Positions 43,427-52,470 of a stretch of 64,000 nt of DNA are shown piece after piece. A program made the translations under genes and the position numbers. Every line of letters begins with the position of its first letter. The stretch's first letter is position 1. The DNA is taken from NCBI GenBank assembly GCA_963575745.1, contig CAUYUJ010022415.1:245001-309000 (forward strand). The letters are read 5' to 3'. Source of the DNA: Prorocentrum cordatum. Its lineage: Eukaryota; Sar; Dinophyceae; Prorocentrales; Prorocentraceae. Below the pieces are notes generated by a model. That model did not search any database. It was not told the origin of the DNA and saw only the letters and a program-made list of their open reading frames with translations.

Positions 43427-44524
43427 GCAGATCCGCGGGAGCGGGACCCTTGAGGGGTAGCGGGGAGCGAGGGGGGCGATCAAGTATCCCAGGTCACCTG
43501 ACTCCGCGCATCGCGCGGTTGTCCTCGCGCCCTCGCGCCGCCCCCCGTGGATAAGGGCAGCCATCCAGCCCAGGAGGCCGCGACGCGCAAAGGATCAATG
43601 GCATCTATGCACGGGAAATCTTGCCTGGCCTGGGGCCCAAGATGGCGCGCGCGCAAGAAACGCACCGCTGTACATCCGCGTTTGTTGCGGCCTGCGGAAT
43701 CTCCGGGGACCCGAGGAGGCCGGATGGTAGAGGGAGAGAGGGGCAGGGAACATGGGCAACGAGGGAAAGGAAGGCGAGGGTCGAGACAAGATGACCGCCG
43801 GAGTTGCGCACGCCCCGCTAGAAGCCAGCTTGCGCCCATGACGGCATGGCACGGGGAGGCGATGAGATCAGAGGCGAGACTAAGGGAGGGGAGGGGAACG
43901 AAGGGGAGGGGAGGGGAGGGTGAGCAGGAAGGCAGGGGGAAGGGCCAACTGACTGCCGAGATGCTGCACCAAGACCGCCCATCCGTGGCGTCTCGTGACA
44001 CGAGGCTCCTCCTTCATACCCGGGGCCGTGACTGAAGGGAGCGATGGGAACTTGATTGCAAATGTGAGCGTGCACACTGGCGCGTGGAACCCTCGGGCGT
44101 GGGGCCATCACTTTAACGGTTGGTTTGAATCGGGCGGGCGAACCCTAACGGGCGGGTCAGGCGGGCGGACCCTTGCGGGCGGGTCGGGCGGACCCGGACG
44201 GGCGGGACGGGCCGGCGGGCCAGACACGGCGGGGCATTAATTCGCGGGGCACGTCGCGAAGGACATCCACGCGTGAGGCCGACCTCATGTAAGGGCCGCC
44301 TCCACTTTGCATGGCGAAAAAGTCAGCAGCTGGCATGGCGACATGTGAAATCATGCAATGCGCGCTGCCTTTTAGTGTGCAAGAGGTTCGTTAGTGCACC
44401 CGCGCAAAACAACTTCATCACGATGACGAAGGCACCGAGACTTTTGGAAAGCTGGTCATTACAAATCATGTGTTGATATGTTGGATGCCATTGTCGACAT
44501 CATGTTGTTATCTTGTGGCAGGAT

Positions 44525-44597
44525 GAATATATATATATATATATATATAGAGATGTTCCTCTTCATGTATTTTTGCAAACCGGGGGGGGGGGGGGGA
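44525..44597. repeat. AT run and G run
   Basis: An AT run of about 24 bases (44525-44549) and a G homopolymer of 14 bases (44583-44596), immediately before the second TTGGGGCC-family block. Confidence 0.95.
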
Positions 44598-44639
44598 AAC
44601 CGTCTCCCCCCCCCAAACCTGGATCCCCGGGATCTGGGG

Positions 44640-45170
44640 TTCTCGGGCTCCCTTGGACGTCCTCGGAAAAGGTCACCTGGCATTCCGGGTCTCCACATAC
44701 GCCTTGCCAGCAGACCCAGAGCGATCAGAGGGGTCATCAGAAAGGCTCAAGGGAGGCCCCAGACAGCACAAGAGCGCTCCAAGAGGGACTCCAATTGCTT
44801 CAGGACGGCCCAAAAGACCTCCAAGGCACCCCAAAAAGCTGTCCAAGGGGCCTTCAAAACACAAAAATCGTCCCATTCCCTTTGTAAAACTTACAAGTTT
44901 AGCATATTCGCCTTTCGGATTTCATCAGCTTTCAAGACGGCTTCAAAGCCCCCGGGATCGCCTCAAGACGCCCCAAAAGGCCCCCAAGAAAGCTTCAAGA
45001 CGGCCGAGGCGGGCCATGGGAGGTCCCCGGAAGTGCCCAAGATGGGTCCAAAGGGGGCTCCAGCGGGCCCAAGCTCCCCAAGACGGCCCAAGAAGGCCCC
45101 AGGACGGCCCATGAAGGCGCCAAAACGGCCCACGAGGGCCCCGAAAACACCCCCACGACGTTTCCGAATG
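44640..45170 (-). repeat. TTGGGGCC-type irregular repeat, block 2 (inverted)
   Basis: Phrases CCCAAGACGGCCC, CCAAGAAGGCCCC and GGCCCCAAAACACC recur. This is the complement of the orientation seen at 45.6 and 55.6 kb. Confidence 0.8.
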
Positions 45171-45600
45171 CCAACATTCATTGATTTTGCTCCCATGACA
45201 TTCCACATTGTGACCCAGTCATTGCTCCGGAGTGCACCGACAAAGCACGTACGAGTTGCATATGCATTCTCATACCCTGACACACATAGATTTATATGTA
45301 CCTATGTACGCTGTATGCACACATACAACAATCTAAGTATGTTGTATACACCTAGACATATATACGGAACGTGCATGCGCGTGCGCGTGTATACATGCAT
45401 GCGCGCATGTACGCACGCACGCATTCCGCTTGCGTGCGGAAGTCAAAAGGACCAAGGTGCATGGCGCGCAGCGCCAATGCAGTCTTGTATATGTGTGTAT
45501 ATATACAAATACTATAACCATCGCGCGCGCTTCGCGCGCGCTCAGGTTCTAGCCCAGGGTGGGGGCGCGCTAAAAGATCTTGGACAGCGCTATCAAGCAC
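45171..45600. other. No gene; alternating purine-pyrimidine tract
   Basis: ATGTAC/GTATGC-rich sequence from 45285, with an almost strictly alternating stretch of GTGCATGCGCGTGCGCGTG-like sequence at about 45370-45425 and a GCGCGCGCTTCGCGCGCGC hairpin at 45522-45540. These are candidates for Z-DNA and a cruciform. Confidence 0.6.
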
Positions 45601-46118
45601 AGGCGCGTGACATAGTCGTGCCTCCTGAGGGCCTCTTGGGAACCTCTTGGGTCTTCGTGGGGGCATCTGAAAGGCTTCTGGGAGGTTCTCCGTGCTTCTT
45701 CAATTGGCTGTTGGAGGCACTTCTTGGGTGCTTCTCGGGGGGGCATCTTGGGGCTTCTTGGGGTCCCTTGGGGGCATCGTCAGGGTTCTCCGGGCAGTCG
45801 GAAAGTGATGTTCTGAATTCTGAAACAATCAATTGGCTGTCTTGGCTGCGTGGAGTCCCGGCTTGAGGCCACATTTGGGCAATCAGGAAGCCTCCTGGGG
45901 CCTCCTTGAAGCAATTTTGATGCATCGAGAGCACTGTTCGGCCATCTTGGGGCCCCGTGTACGTCTCCTGTGAGCCTTTTGGTGCCTGGTGGGGGGCATT
46001 GGGGGGCCTCGTCGGACCAGTTGGGGACTCTTGGGGCCTCCTGTGGGCCTCTTAGGGCGGAAAACTCTGCTGTTGGGTTTGGGTTCCCCTTCTTGGGGCT
46101 CTCTTGGGGCCCTCATGG
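45601..46118 (+). repeat. TTGGGGCC-type irregular repeat, block 3 (left of element C)
   Basis: GGCCTCTTGGG, TCTTGGGGCTTCTTGGGGTCC and similar phrases run up to the 5' LTR of element C. The same repeat continues directly after its 3' LTR, so the element was inserted into this block. Confidence 0.85.
46115..46118 (+). other. Target-site duplication of element C (left)
   Basis: ATGG precedes the 5' LTR and is repeated at 55579-55582 after the 3' LTR. Confidence 0.75.
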
Positions 46119-46356
46119 TGTCCCCGAAAGTCTCCGTGGACCCGGACCCGGGGGCCACAGGGTCCTGGTGGACCCTTCCTCTTCTCTCTCGACTTTCCCC
46201 CCTCCGTGTTGCTCCGGGTTTAGCCTAGGGATAGGGCTCGGCGTGCCTTTCCGTAGCCCTTTGGGCTTAGCGACCCCGTTCCCATGTGCTGTGTATAAAG
46301 GCTCCCCCTCGCCCTTTCGATCCTTCCTCCCACCGTGTGCCACACAGTGTCGCACA
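46119..46356 (+). repeat. 5' LTR of element C
   Basis: Begins TGTCC and ends GCACA; the 3' LTR ends GGACA, the exact inverse of TGTCC. 238 bp, about 97.5% identical to 55341-55578. Confidence 0.95.
46294..46299 (+). promoter_or_regulatory. TATAAA box in 5' LTR
   Basis: TATAAA 62 bases before the LTR end, identical in the 3' LTR at 55516-55521. The position suits an LTR promoter starting transcription about 25-30 bases downstream and giving a short R-U5. Dinoflagellate host promoters generally lack this box. Confidence 0.6.
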
Positions 46357-49300
46357 ATGGTAAGCGGAGCAGATGGTGAGGGGCAGCAGGGGAGCCCGAC
46401 GACCAGCACGGCCAGAACGGAGGGAGCTCATGCCGGACAAACTGCCAGCACCCAGACCGACAGTGCGGGCCAGGACCCGTGGACGGCTAGTGCTCAGTGG
46501 TGGTCTGGATGGACGCCAGACGGCTGGCGCGCGGCAGGCTCATGGCAGTGGGTTCCCACTGCGGGGGCGAGCCCAGCCGCAGACCCAGCCGCGACGGCTG
46601 GCGCGGGGGCGCCGGCGACTGGCGAGACCGACGGGACGGACGCATGGCAGGGGTGGAGCGATCGAGGTGACCGTGATTGGAGCTCAGGGACATGGACGAC
46701 TCCGAATCGTGATTTCGGCGCGCCCCCCGTTTGGCTAGGATATGAGCACCTCGATGTTTACAAGAGCAACATCCGTGCGTGGTCGAATCGTACGGGATAC
46801 GCAAAGGAGGTGCAAGCAGGGAAGATACTTGAGACGCTCCCCGTAGACATTCAGCTGAAATTCAAGTTGATTCGCACGACTCTCGATGTCAGAGCAGGTG
46901 CCGAGCTTCTTTTAGACCATCTGGCGGTGCTGAACGGAGAACGGCCAGGAGACAAAGAACGCGAGGCTCACAACTTGGCGCTGTTCGACTATGGCATCCG
47001 CCGAGACGAGAGCATCACTGACTACGTCTTGAGGCGCGACCCCCAGCTAGCACAGGCTGAATCGGTCGGGCTGTCTCTGCCGGACAATGTGAAAGCTAGG
47101 TTCCTGGAGGAAGGAGCTAACCTGAGTCCGCAGAATCTCATCAACCTTCGAACTCTTGCGGCGGGAGATCGGAGTGCGACAGCAGTTAGACAGGCCTTGC
47201 TCAAGCTTGACGTGCGAGAGCGAGGGGTACTACCAGGTGCTCAGGTGACGGGCGGCAAGACCTACATAGAGCAGGAAACTGTCGAGGAGGTGCAGCCGCC
47301 GCCCTCGCCGTGGGTCTCGGACCTTGACGTGTCGACGTACTTTGAGGACGTGGACGACAGTTTCGCGCTGCTCGAGGACGACGCGAAGGTGTTCTTAGAG
47401 GCGCTCGACGACCAGGATCTAGATGAGTCCGACCTCATCCCCGTGCTGGCGGCCATTATCGAAGAGAAGATCGGCAAAGAAAAACGTCGTACGTGGACTG
47501 AAGCACGCAAGATGAAAGCTACCCGTCGAGTGGATCGTGAGTTCTTCGATCGTCGCCGCGCCGCCCGCCCAGGATACAAGTGCATCACCTCCGTTGACCT
47601 GAAGAAGACTCGGTGCGCCAACTGTGGCGAGCGTGGTCACTGGGCCGAGGATTGCCGGAAACCCTACAGGTCCAAGTCTGATCGGCTCGCGGGAGAGAAG
47701 AAGGAATCGGTGGCTGCTGCGACGAAAGGTTCTTCGAGCTGGTCGGGCTATGCCTTCATGAGCGCGGAAGACGACCCTACATTCCTGGAAAACGTGCAGT
47801 TGACGAAGCTCGAGATGGCGGCCGACTGCGTCGAGAGTGTGACGGCTGATCTTGGTACCGCTGGTTTCGCCTCGGATCCGGTCGACTGGCGCTCGACGGG
47901 CACGTGGGCGACCTTCTCTGTCGAGGAGTGGGTTGGTCTGGTCAGTGGGAAGACGGTGCCCGAGCTGAATTTAAGGAACATGAGGGATCACGGACTCGTC
48001 GACACCGCTGCTGGGCAGGCACTCGTCGGGACGCCGGACATCGAGAACCTGCGGGAGGCCTTCAAGCAGAGAGGCTACCACGTGCACATCGACTGGACGC
48101 CCGTGCAGGGCAGGAGGGCCTCGGGTATAGGCGGTTCTGCCGAGCCCGTTGGCCGCGCCTGGGTCCCGTGCTCTCTAGCGGGGTTCGGGTTTATCGAGTT
48201 TCTGATCATCGAGGGCCAGGTGCCGCCGATACTTCCAGCGAAATTTCTCGAGATGATCGAGGCGAACATTGACCTGGTCAGCGACGTGATGACCGTCACG
48301 GACTGCGGGGAGCGCGTGGAGAGGAGCCTCTTCCGCCACCCATCTGGTCACAGGTCCGTCTCGCTGATCCACTGCGCCCCCGAGCACTTCCGCGTCCCGT
48401 CGCAGCTGCTGATGAGCTTGCCACGGGGATGCTCGACGGGGCTGCCTCAGGACTGCACGGGGAAGGGCAGTGAGAGCGCGAATCAGTTGGCCCAGTCAGC
48501 CCTCCTCTCCTTTCTCGCTCGCTCGAGGCCTCCAGGAGCTCTTGGGACTTCGGGAAAAGGTGTCTCGGGGTCTCTTGGGGACAGCGGGTCCGTAGATTGC
48601 CTGCTTCAAGAGCGAGACTCAGCCTCTGACCGGCCCATCTCGTGCCGAGAGTTTCGGCCATTTGATGGGCTCGGCAAGAAGAAGATGCAGCGCAAGCCGA
48701 GGACGCTGGGCTCGATCGTCGAGAGCGACACCGACATGTCCGGTTCCGAGTGGGAGGCGCTTCCGGAGACGATCGAGGCGGCTCTCGAGGCGGACGCGAT
48801 GACGCAGCAGGAGGAGATCGAGTTCCGCAGCGGCCAGCTCAACCTGCCGAAGTACCAGTACAAGTGGCGCCACTGGTTTCTTCGCCAGACGTGCGTGGAC
48901 CTGGTGCTCAAGACGATGAAGGCGATGGTCCAGCGTCTGCCCAAGAAGTTCACGGAGTCGTTCCCGTCCGAGATGTGCGAGCACCCGCCGTGGGCACGCA
49001 AGCCGGGCTCGAATCCGACGTCGGTGTACGAGCACTGTCGCCAGTGTGCACAGCGGCTGTGGTGCCGCGACAAGACGGCGGAGGAGCTGTTCGACGCGCA
49101 GCGCCGGAAGCACGAGAAGGCGACGGCGAAGGTTCAGAGGACCGAGGCGAAGGAGAAGGCCGCGCAGATGCTCGAGGACTACAAGAACGGCCGGTTCGAG
49201 GCGCTGCCTCCGGACCCCTGGACGCCAGGCCCAGAGCCACAAAGGGCCGGGCGCGTGGTATCGGGCTCGGGATCGACGGCGGTGATCTCGGCCGCGGGAA

Positions 49301-49692
49301 TCCCTCCGTGCCCGCAGAACCTGTTCGTGCCGATCGCCGAGGGGTACGTTCCCTACAAGCACCCGCCTCCGGCGAAGCAGGAGGGCGTTCCGCCGTGTGC
49401 GGCCGCGGGCGCGACGCCCGAGCCGCCAGGGCCCTCGGCCTCCCGACCGATGACGGTCACGGAGATGCAGACGGCGCTCAGCGACATGAAGATCTGCATC
49501 GACAACCAGGCTCGCAGCAACGAGAGGATCTGGGAGCGTGTCCGGGAGTTCGTCAACTCGGAGAGGGCCGCGAGGGGCACCCAGCCGCCGCCGACGTTCA
49601 CGGACGAGGACCTGGCGAGGCTCGCCTCCATGATGATGCGGATCCAGAGCATCCAGGGGGCCGGCTCGGCGTCGGGCTCGCAGGGCCCATAG
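46357..49692 (+). CDS. Gag-protease polyprotein of element C (1111 aa)
   Basis: ATG at 46357 is the first base after the 5' LTR. The frame is open upstream too, but that part is LTR and flanking repeat, so this is the first Met in the transcript. Order: Ala/Thr/Trp-rich N-terminus (1-125); Gag core from about 128 (G-Y-E-H-L-D-V-Y, then A-L-F-D-Y-G-I-R-R-D-E-S); zinc knuckle C420-x2-C423-x4-H428-x4-C433; protease with L-V-D-T-A-A-G (Asp 549) and G-I-G-G-S-A-E-P-V. Near 874 there is a C-E-H...C-R-Q-C...C cluster and near 905-950 a charged helix likely to form a coiled coil. The product would form particles and process the polyprotein. The active site is D-T-A rather than D-T-G, seen in other retropepsins. 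Pol must come by frameshift or internal start. Confidence 0.88.
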   Translation: MVSGADGEGQQGSPTTSTARTEGAHAGQTASTQTDSAGQDPWTASAQWWSGWTPDGWRAAGSWQWVPTAGASPAADPAATAGAGAPATGETDGTDAWQGWSDRGDRDWSSGTWTTPNRDFGAPPVWLGYEHLDVYKSNIRAWSNRTGYAKEVQAGKILETLPVDIQLKFKLIRTTLDVRAGAELLLDHLAVLNGERPGDKEREAHNLALFDYGIRRDESITDYVLRRDPQLAQAESVGLSLPDNVKARFLEEGANLSPQNLINLRTLAAGDRSATAVRQALLKLDVRERGVLPGAQVTGGKTYIEQETVEEVQPPPSPWVSDLDVSTYFEDVDDSFALLEDDAKVFLEALDDQDLDESDLIPVLAAIIEEKIGKEKRRTWTEARKMKATRRVDREFFDRRRAARPGYKCITSVDLKKTRCANCGERGHWAEDCRKPYRSKSDRLAGEKKESVAAATKGSSSWSGYAFMSAEDDPTFLENVQLTKLEMAADCVESVTADLGTAGFASDPVDWRSTGTWATFSVEEWVGLVSGKTVPELNLRNMRDHGLVDTAAGQALVGTPDIENLREAFKQRGYHVHIDWTPVQGRRASGIGGSAEPVGRAWVPCSLAGFGFIEFLIIEGQVPPILPAKFLEMIEANIDLVSDVMTVTDCGERVERSLFRHPSGHRSVSLIHCAPEHFRVPSQLLMSLPRGCSTGLPQDCTGKGSESANQLAQSALLSFLARSRPPGALGTSGKGVSGSLGDSGSVDCLLQERDSASDRPISCREFRPFDGLGKKKMQRKPRTLGSIVESDTDMSGSEWEALPETIEAALEADAMTQQEEIEFRSGQLNLPKYQYKWRHWFLRQTCVDLVLKTMKAMVQRLPKKFTESFPSEMCEHPPWARKPGSNPTSVYEHCRQCAQRLWCRDKTAEELFDAQRRKHEKATAKVQRTEAKEKAAQMLEDYKNGRFEALPPDPWTPGPEPQRAGRVVSGSGSTAVISAAGIPPCPQNLFVPIAEGYVPYKHPPPAKQEGVPPCAAAGATPEPPGPSASRPMTVTEMQTALSDMKICIDNQARSNERIWERVREFVNSERAARGTQPPPTFTDEDLARLASMMMRIQSIQGAGSASGSQGP
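46358..46369 (+). other. Candidate primer-binding site
   Basis: TGGTAAGCGGAG begins one base after the LTR. TGGTA fits the CCA end, A73 and U72 of initiator-type tRNA-Met, the usual copia primer. The tRNA sequence of this organism would be needed for proof. Confidence 0.5.
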
Positions 49693-49730
49693 GCTCTTCC
49701 AGGCTCGCTGCCGAGGAGGGCGACGAGGTG

Positions 49731-51182
49731 ATGCAGGCTTTAGGAGCTCTGAGGGCTGCCAGCAGCTGGAGGCAGAGGTCGCTGCCGAGGTCCCAGGATA
49801 TGTTTGCCAGGAGCGTGCAGGTTTACCACTCGAGGCCCAGGCGAGAAGACAAGGCGTTTGGGTCCGGAAAGGTCCAGGGTCTCTGGGACTCCAGGGAGAA
49901 GCGTTTTCTGGGTTCAACCGACCTTCCGTCCAGGGTCGACTGGATTAGGACGCCAGTCGAAGGTGCCCTCCACTCCTCTTTCTTTCTTGCTCTTTCTATC
50001 GAGCGTTGCGGTGGCAAGGCGCGAGCCTGTCTTATTCCTCCTCGTGCGCGTTGGGTCGAGATTTGCAAATGCGACGGCAGGGTGTTTTTGAGCCGGCCCT
50101 GGGCGGCCGCCACCAGCGAAGATATCGACGAAGCTCTGTCCCTCTCGTGTCAGGCTCCAGTGAGAGAAAGAGGGGCTCCTGAGATCACTCTCTGGCTCGA
50201 TCCAGGCACTAAGGAGGACGAGAGGAGAGGTGAGGAGAGTGGGGAGGAGGAGGAGGACGTGGGGGCCTCAGCGGTCAAGGAGGGTCTCAATTACGTGATC
50301 GAGGATCGCTTCGCGGCCGCAGCCTTAGCCGGTGCAGTCCCGGAAGCCCTCGCCAACATCACGGTTCCACGCAAAGTACGAGAAGAATCGGCGCGGGTCC
50401 TAGGGGGTGCTGGCCTCAGATCAGGCCGGCAGCTCAGAACCAGGGAGCTTCAGCAGGCAGAGCGCCAAAGGGGGGGAACCTTAGCTATGGAGGTGTTCTC
50501 GAGGCCCCGGGTGGCCCCGCTGCTGGAGAAGAAAGGGTACGAGGTCTCCTCAGCCTCGGACGTCCTGACAGGACAGGATCTCAGCACGCCTCGAGGCCGC
50601 AGCGAGCTGTGGCGGCGGATCGAGGCCGACGAGCCACTGGTGATTACTATGTCCCCGGTCTGTAAGGCTTTCAGTATATCGAGAGTTCCGTTCTGGGACA
50701 CTATGGACCAAGTCAAGCTAGTCGAGGAAGAACAGAAGGGGCTTGAGTACATGCATCTGTGCGTTCTGATTGCTCGTCACCAGATAAGTCGTGGCAGGTA
50801 TTTTTGGTTTGAGCAGTCGGATAGGGCCAGCTCTCTCGAGCTCGATTCGGTCAAGGAACTGATGGCTTTCCCCGGGGTGCTCACTCGTCGGACGGATCAG
50901 TGTGAGTTCGGCCTGTCAGTCTCGAAGGACGGTAGTCTCTCGCGGAAGCGCACCGTCCTGATCAGTAACTCGGAGCCGCTCCTAGCCCACTGTGTTCGGG
51001 AGTGTTCCAAGACCCACTCCCACCTTCCCCTGGAGGGTGGGCGCAGGACCAGCCTGGCGGAGCGCTACCCTGACGAGCTCGTCCACACGATCGCGGCCGG
51101 CATCGAGCACGCGGGCTGGCTGCATCATTTTTTCCAGCCCTTCACTGGCCGCCACGGCCGAATAATCGGATGCGGACTTTGA
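49731..51182 (+). pseudogene. N-terminal pol of element C with methyltransferase-like domain
   Basis: Frame 3 takes over after the gag-pro stop. The first Met in phase is at 49731, though a frameshift from gag-pro is equally possible. About 250 linker residues precede a conserved domain from 50487. It has M-E-V-F-S-R-P-R-V, T-G-Q-D-L, W-R-R-I-E-A-D-E-P, M-S-P-V-C with Cys at 50661-50663, G-R-Y-F-W-F-E-Q, R-T-D-Q-C-E-F-G, and an H-x-H followed by A-E-R-Y-P. Element B has the same first half. The series resembles cytosine-5 methyltransferase motifs I, II, IV (Pro-Cys) and VI (Glu-Asn-Val), with departures. The frame fails near 51160 by a small indel and ends in TGA at 51180-51182. The retrotransposon assignment is firm; the enzymatic assignment is inference. 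Confidence 0.65.
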
Positions 51183-52470
51183 ACCCCCGTCGTTTCCCGA
51201 GGTTGAGCCGGAAGGAGACTCCGACGCTGACGAACCTGAAACGCGGCCCCCGGACCCCGGACGTCCCCGAGGAGTTCCAGTGTCTCAGGCCTCCGGAGGC
51301 CAGGCGGAGTTGGACACGGCCCTCCAACAAGAGGTGCATCGTTCGCACGTCAACTTGGGGCATCCGAATCGGTCAGATTTCCTCCGCACACTTCGTGTAG
51401 CACGGGCTCGCGAAGATGTGCTTAAGTGGGTGAAAGAGGAGTTTCGCTGCGCAGCCTGCGAGGCCCACTCTCGGCCTCACTGGAGGCGACGTGCGCACAT
51501 CCTCGTACTTATCAGTTTAATCGGGCGGTGGCCGTGGACTTGTTTTATCTTGACGCGGGGGGTAACTCAGTGCCAGTGCTGAACGTCATAGATCATGGGA
51601 CGTCGTATCAGCAAGCGTGCCTCCTCCCCAACGGTTCTGCTAAGGTGACGTGGCGCGCCTTCCTCCAATGGTGGATCAGACCCTTCGGCATTCCAGACAT
51701 CGCGGTGTCCGACGGAGGGGGGGGAGTTTGAAAGAGAGTTTAGCAGGGGGTGCGAGCACAATGGGGTTCTCCATCAGGTTGTTCCAGCCAATTCGCCGCA
51801 CTGGAACGGCAAGTGCGAGAGGCGCGGCGGAATATTCAAGGACGCCCTCTCTAAGGCGTCGCTAGCTCTTAGCCCCTCCACCGCCGTCGAAGTTGAGGAA
51901 ATCCTGGCCGAGTGCGTTGCTCAGAAGAACCAGACCTATCACCGAGGCGGTTTTTCTCCCACCCAATTGGTTTTCGGTTGTAACCCTAGGGTCCCGCGGG
52001 CTTTGCTGAGCGACGAAGGGGTTGATTTGATTGGCTGTGAGGATGTCTTGAGAGAGGGCCCCGACTCCGACTCAGCGGCTGCCGAGTTTGCTCGAAGGCA
52101 TCGGGTCCGAGAGGAGGCCAAGAAGGCGCTCGCGGCCATGGATGCCCGGTCTCGCCTGTCCGAGGCCTCTCGCTCCCGCCTTCACTCCGAAAAGAATTTT
52201 AAGCCTGGGGAGTGGGTCTATGTTTGGCGTCGAGTGACCTCTGCCAACAGAACTCACTCCTTGCAGCGTGACAGGTGGACCGGCCCTGGCGTCGTGGTCC
52301 ACCAGACTGGAAGCACCGTTTGGGTCGCGATGAGAACTCGTCTCCTTAAGTGTTCGGAGGAGCAAGTAAGGCCCGCCACCAGACAAGAAGCTTTGGGGGC
52401 GGAGTTGTTGGATACCGAGAGGTTCGACGCTCTTCGCGAGCAAGTCAGGTCCCCGAGGAGACGGATTGCG
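51163..52470 (+). pseudogene. Integrase of element C (frameshifted)
   Basis: The zinc-binding domain is in frame 1: H-R-S-H-V-N-L-G-H with C-A-A-C downstream (His at 51346-51348). The core moves to frame 3 near 51500, with the first Asp in A-V-D-L-F-Y (51537-51539) and the second in V-S-D-G-G (51711-51713). A run of eight G after the second Asp causes a stop; with seven G the frame would read on. Frame 1 then carries the Glu in W-N-G-K-C-E-R-R (51817-51819). The C-terminal region has W-V-Y-V-W-R-R and W-T-G-P-G-V-V with C-S-E-E-Q-V-R. All three catalytic acids are present but in three reading segments. It would insert element DNA. Confidence 0.85.

Larger units (their letters stand above)
40641..44640. 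other. 4-kb stretch without recognisable genes
   Basis: Frames up to about 210 codons occur but none has a motif. Small features: ATCGGAATCGAATCGGA-like motif three times at 41105-41250; G-rich tract 41270-41350; two copies of a GTTTCGCC-CGTCGCCGCC phrase at 42777-42880; CACATAGCTTG-type 13-16-bp units at 42880-42930; (GCGAA)n at 43400-43425; (GGGGA)n at 43890-43925; GGGCGGGYC units at 44130-44225. Confidence 0.5.

Noticed and set aside
44100-44230. Telomere-like CCCTAA
   Set aside because: Only one AACCCTAAC occurs. The region is a GGGCGGG-type repeat.
44478-45866. 462-codon plus ORF
   Set aside because: It crosses an AT run, a G run, the irregular TTGGGGCC repeat and a GTAC-rich tract, and has no domain.
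48750-49690. First 313 codons of the 810-codon plus ORF in frame 3
   Set aside because: This part is the shadow of gag-pro. Real pol coding in this frame begins near 49690-49731.
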